Shown piece by piece: positions 4,823 through 5,750 of a stretch of DNA of 5,750 nt. Location: positions 1 to 5,750 of the forward strand of contig WQZK01000133.1 of the NCBI GenBank assembly GCA_009780765.1, in the 5' to 3' direction. This DNA comes from Defluviitaleaceae bacterium (GTDB lineage: Bacteria; Bacillota; Clostridia; Lachnospirales; UBA5962). The notes beneath the pieces were generated by a model. The model saw nothing but the letters and a program-made list of their open reading frames with translations. It had not been told where the DNA came from and did no database searches. Made by a program: the position numbers and the translations under genes. Each line of letters opens with the position of its first letter. Positions within the stretch are counted from its first letter, which is position 1.

Positions 4823-5750
4823 TTATCCTCTGCCATACAAATTAACTGTAAATTGCCAAATGTCGCCAAAAAATTCTATACCTTCTAAACGCATACCTCC
4901 GCCATCATCAATTTCTTCAACTATATTCAAATTTTCACTATATCTAAAAAGACGATACTCCTGCGTAGCTCTATTCATAACTATAAGAAAAGGATTTTCC
5001 CCACCGTGTAAAATTGCAAACGCCGAATTTTCGTCAAACAACCTAGGCGGTTCAGTCCACCATAAATTTGTTTGTATGAAAAACAAATAATGCTCTCGCC
5101 ACGAAAGAAACTGGTTTGTGTGCTCCATAGCCTCTTCGTATATTGTGTTTGTAATTCTTAAAACTTTTTGTTCATAGCTTTCTATAGCCTCATGCGTTTG
5201 TCTAATTTCTTCGGCTATTTCCCAATCATAGTCGTCATCTATAAGGGTGTGTTTAATAACATGGTGCCCATCCAAAATAATATTAGAAATTATTGCAGGC
5301 CCACCAAGCTCACGGCTTTCAATAAACATTAAATGCCCCGCGGTACTTTTAAAAAAGCTGCCCGAACCTCGCATAACCTCTACATATTCCACTCCATTAT
5401 ACCTATAAAAAAATGTTGAAACAGCACACGTTTCTGGTAAGCCACGGCGAACACCTACGGTGTAGTACCCACTATCATCAAAGCTAAAAAGCTCAAAACT
5501 AAACGTAAACGCACCATCTATTCCACGGGGCAACCCGCCGTTTAACTCTCTAATTTGCTCTAAATTAGGTGCCATTAAAGACATATACAAATTATCTAAA
5601 ACCACAGAAGGGTATTTTTGCAACATAAAATCGGCTACTAGCCTTTCTGCTTCTGTTAGGCTAATGTTTGTTTGATTTCCTGCAACTCTTTCTGTTGGCA
5701 CATTCTCGCCATACAATGCATACATAAATTGCCAAATGTCACTACTAAAC
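4823..5750 (-). CDS. Unknown protein, C-terminal 308 residues (5' end beyond window)
   Basis: The frame is open across the right edge. The first in-frame ATG (5725) is preceded by coding sequence (FSSDIWQF) and has no ribosome binding site, so it is not the start. The visible part has no recognised catalytic motif, signal peptide or membrane segment; the true N-terminus is missing. It is rich in aromatic and acidic residues. A region of beta character (FTFSFELFSFDDSGYYTVG and what follows, about visible residues 87-150) is followed by a helical stretch (about 177-212) and a further beta-like C-terminus. The motif DIWQFxxxLYG appears at visible residues 4-14 and again at 296-306, two residues before the stop. 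This suggests at least two units of about 290 residues or a conserved domain end. It lies 137 bases upstream of aspS in the same direction. I do not recognise the family. The C-terminus is certain; the function is not known. Confidence 0.75.
   Translation of the reverse strand, partial: FSSDIWQFMYALYGENVPTERVAGNQTNISLTEAERLVADFMLQKYPSVVLDNLYMSLMAPNLEQIRELNGGLPRGIDGAFTFSFELFSFDDSGYYTVGVRRGLPETCAVSTFFYRYNGVEYVEVMRGSGSFFKSTAGHLMFIESRELGGPAIISNIILDGHHVIKHTLIDDDYDWEIAEEIRQTHEAIESYEQKVLRITNTIYEEAMEHTNQFLSWREHYLFFIQTNLWWTEPPRLFDENSAFAILHGGENPFLIVMNRATQEYRLFRYSENLNIVEEIDDGGGMRLEGIEFFGDIWQFTVNLYGRG
4849..4864 (-). repeat. 16-base direct repeat, copy at the 3' end of the unknown gene
   Basis: Plus-strand taaattgccaaatgtc is identical to 5725-5740, in the same orientation and reading frame, 876 bases (292 codons) apart. 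It encodes the shared DIWQF segment of the repeated motif. Confidence 0.85.
5725..5740 (-). repeat. 16-base direct repeat, upstream copy in the unknown gene
   Basis: Partner of 4849-4864. It spans the DIWQF codons at the right edge of the window, just before the methionine that could be mistaken for a start codon. Confidence 0.85.

Noticed and set aside
4755..5090. Plus-strand open frame of 111 codons spanning the aspS leader and the unknown gene
   Set aside because: It crosses an intergenic region and a long opposite-strand frame, has no ribosome binding site, and gives a protein without recognisable features.
5723..5725. ATG as start of the unknown gene
   Set aside because: The frame stays open to the window edge, there is no Shine-Dalgarno upstream, and the residues before it (DIWQF) belong to a motif repeated at the C-terminus.

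Overview
The window looks like a low-GC Firmicute, probably a member of the Clostridia. The evidence is A+T-rich DNA, strong AGGAGG-type ribosome binding sites, two type-II-signal lipoproteins, a bacterial-type aspartyl-tRNA synthetase, and a membrane protein that resembles the DUF1576 family as I know it from Clostridia. No rRNA or other phylogenetic marker is present, so the genus cannot be named. Every supported gene lies on the minus strand; the plus-strand open frames are shadows.

In transcription order (right to left), the window opens with the 3' part of a large gene of unknown function (4823 to the right edge). Its frame is open through the edge, and a short DIWQF/LYG motif occurs near both ends of the visible part. 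A 137-base gap follows. It holds a possible extended -10 promoter, a hairpin-forming element that may be a dispersed repeat, and a consensus Shine-Dalgarno. Next comes aspS (2886-4685), complete and apparently intact.

aspS runs directly into a tight cluster: lipoprotein A (1931-2899, overlapping aspS by 14 bases), lipoprotein B (892-1929, one base after A), a GNAT acetyltransferase (454-882, nine bases after B), and after 37 bases the start of a DUF1576-like integral membrane protein (416 to the left edge). The ribosome binding sites of A and B lie inside the last codons of the preceding gene, and that of the acetyltransferase overlaps the stop codon of B. This points to one translationally coupled transcript driven from upstream of aspS.

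The most unusual content is the lipoprotein pair. A and B are paralogues, and each carries two copies of a domain of about 115-130 residues built around an aromatic-x-F-[NH]-G-I motif, a helix ending in an FG/LGEP-like turn, and a beta-rich YxY...[VA][KR][FV]F[FL] tail. That makes four copies in about 1.8 kb. I do not recognise a characterised family with confidence. The half-domain layout loosely recalls YjgB/DUF4309 or BamE/BLIP-like folds. Nothing in the window shows what the lipoproteins, the acetyltransferase and the membrane protein do together; their link to aspS may be only co-transcription.
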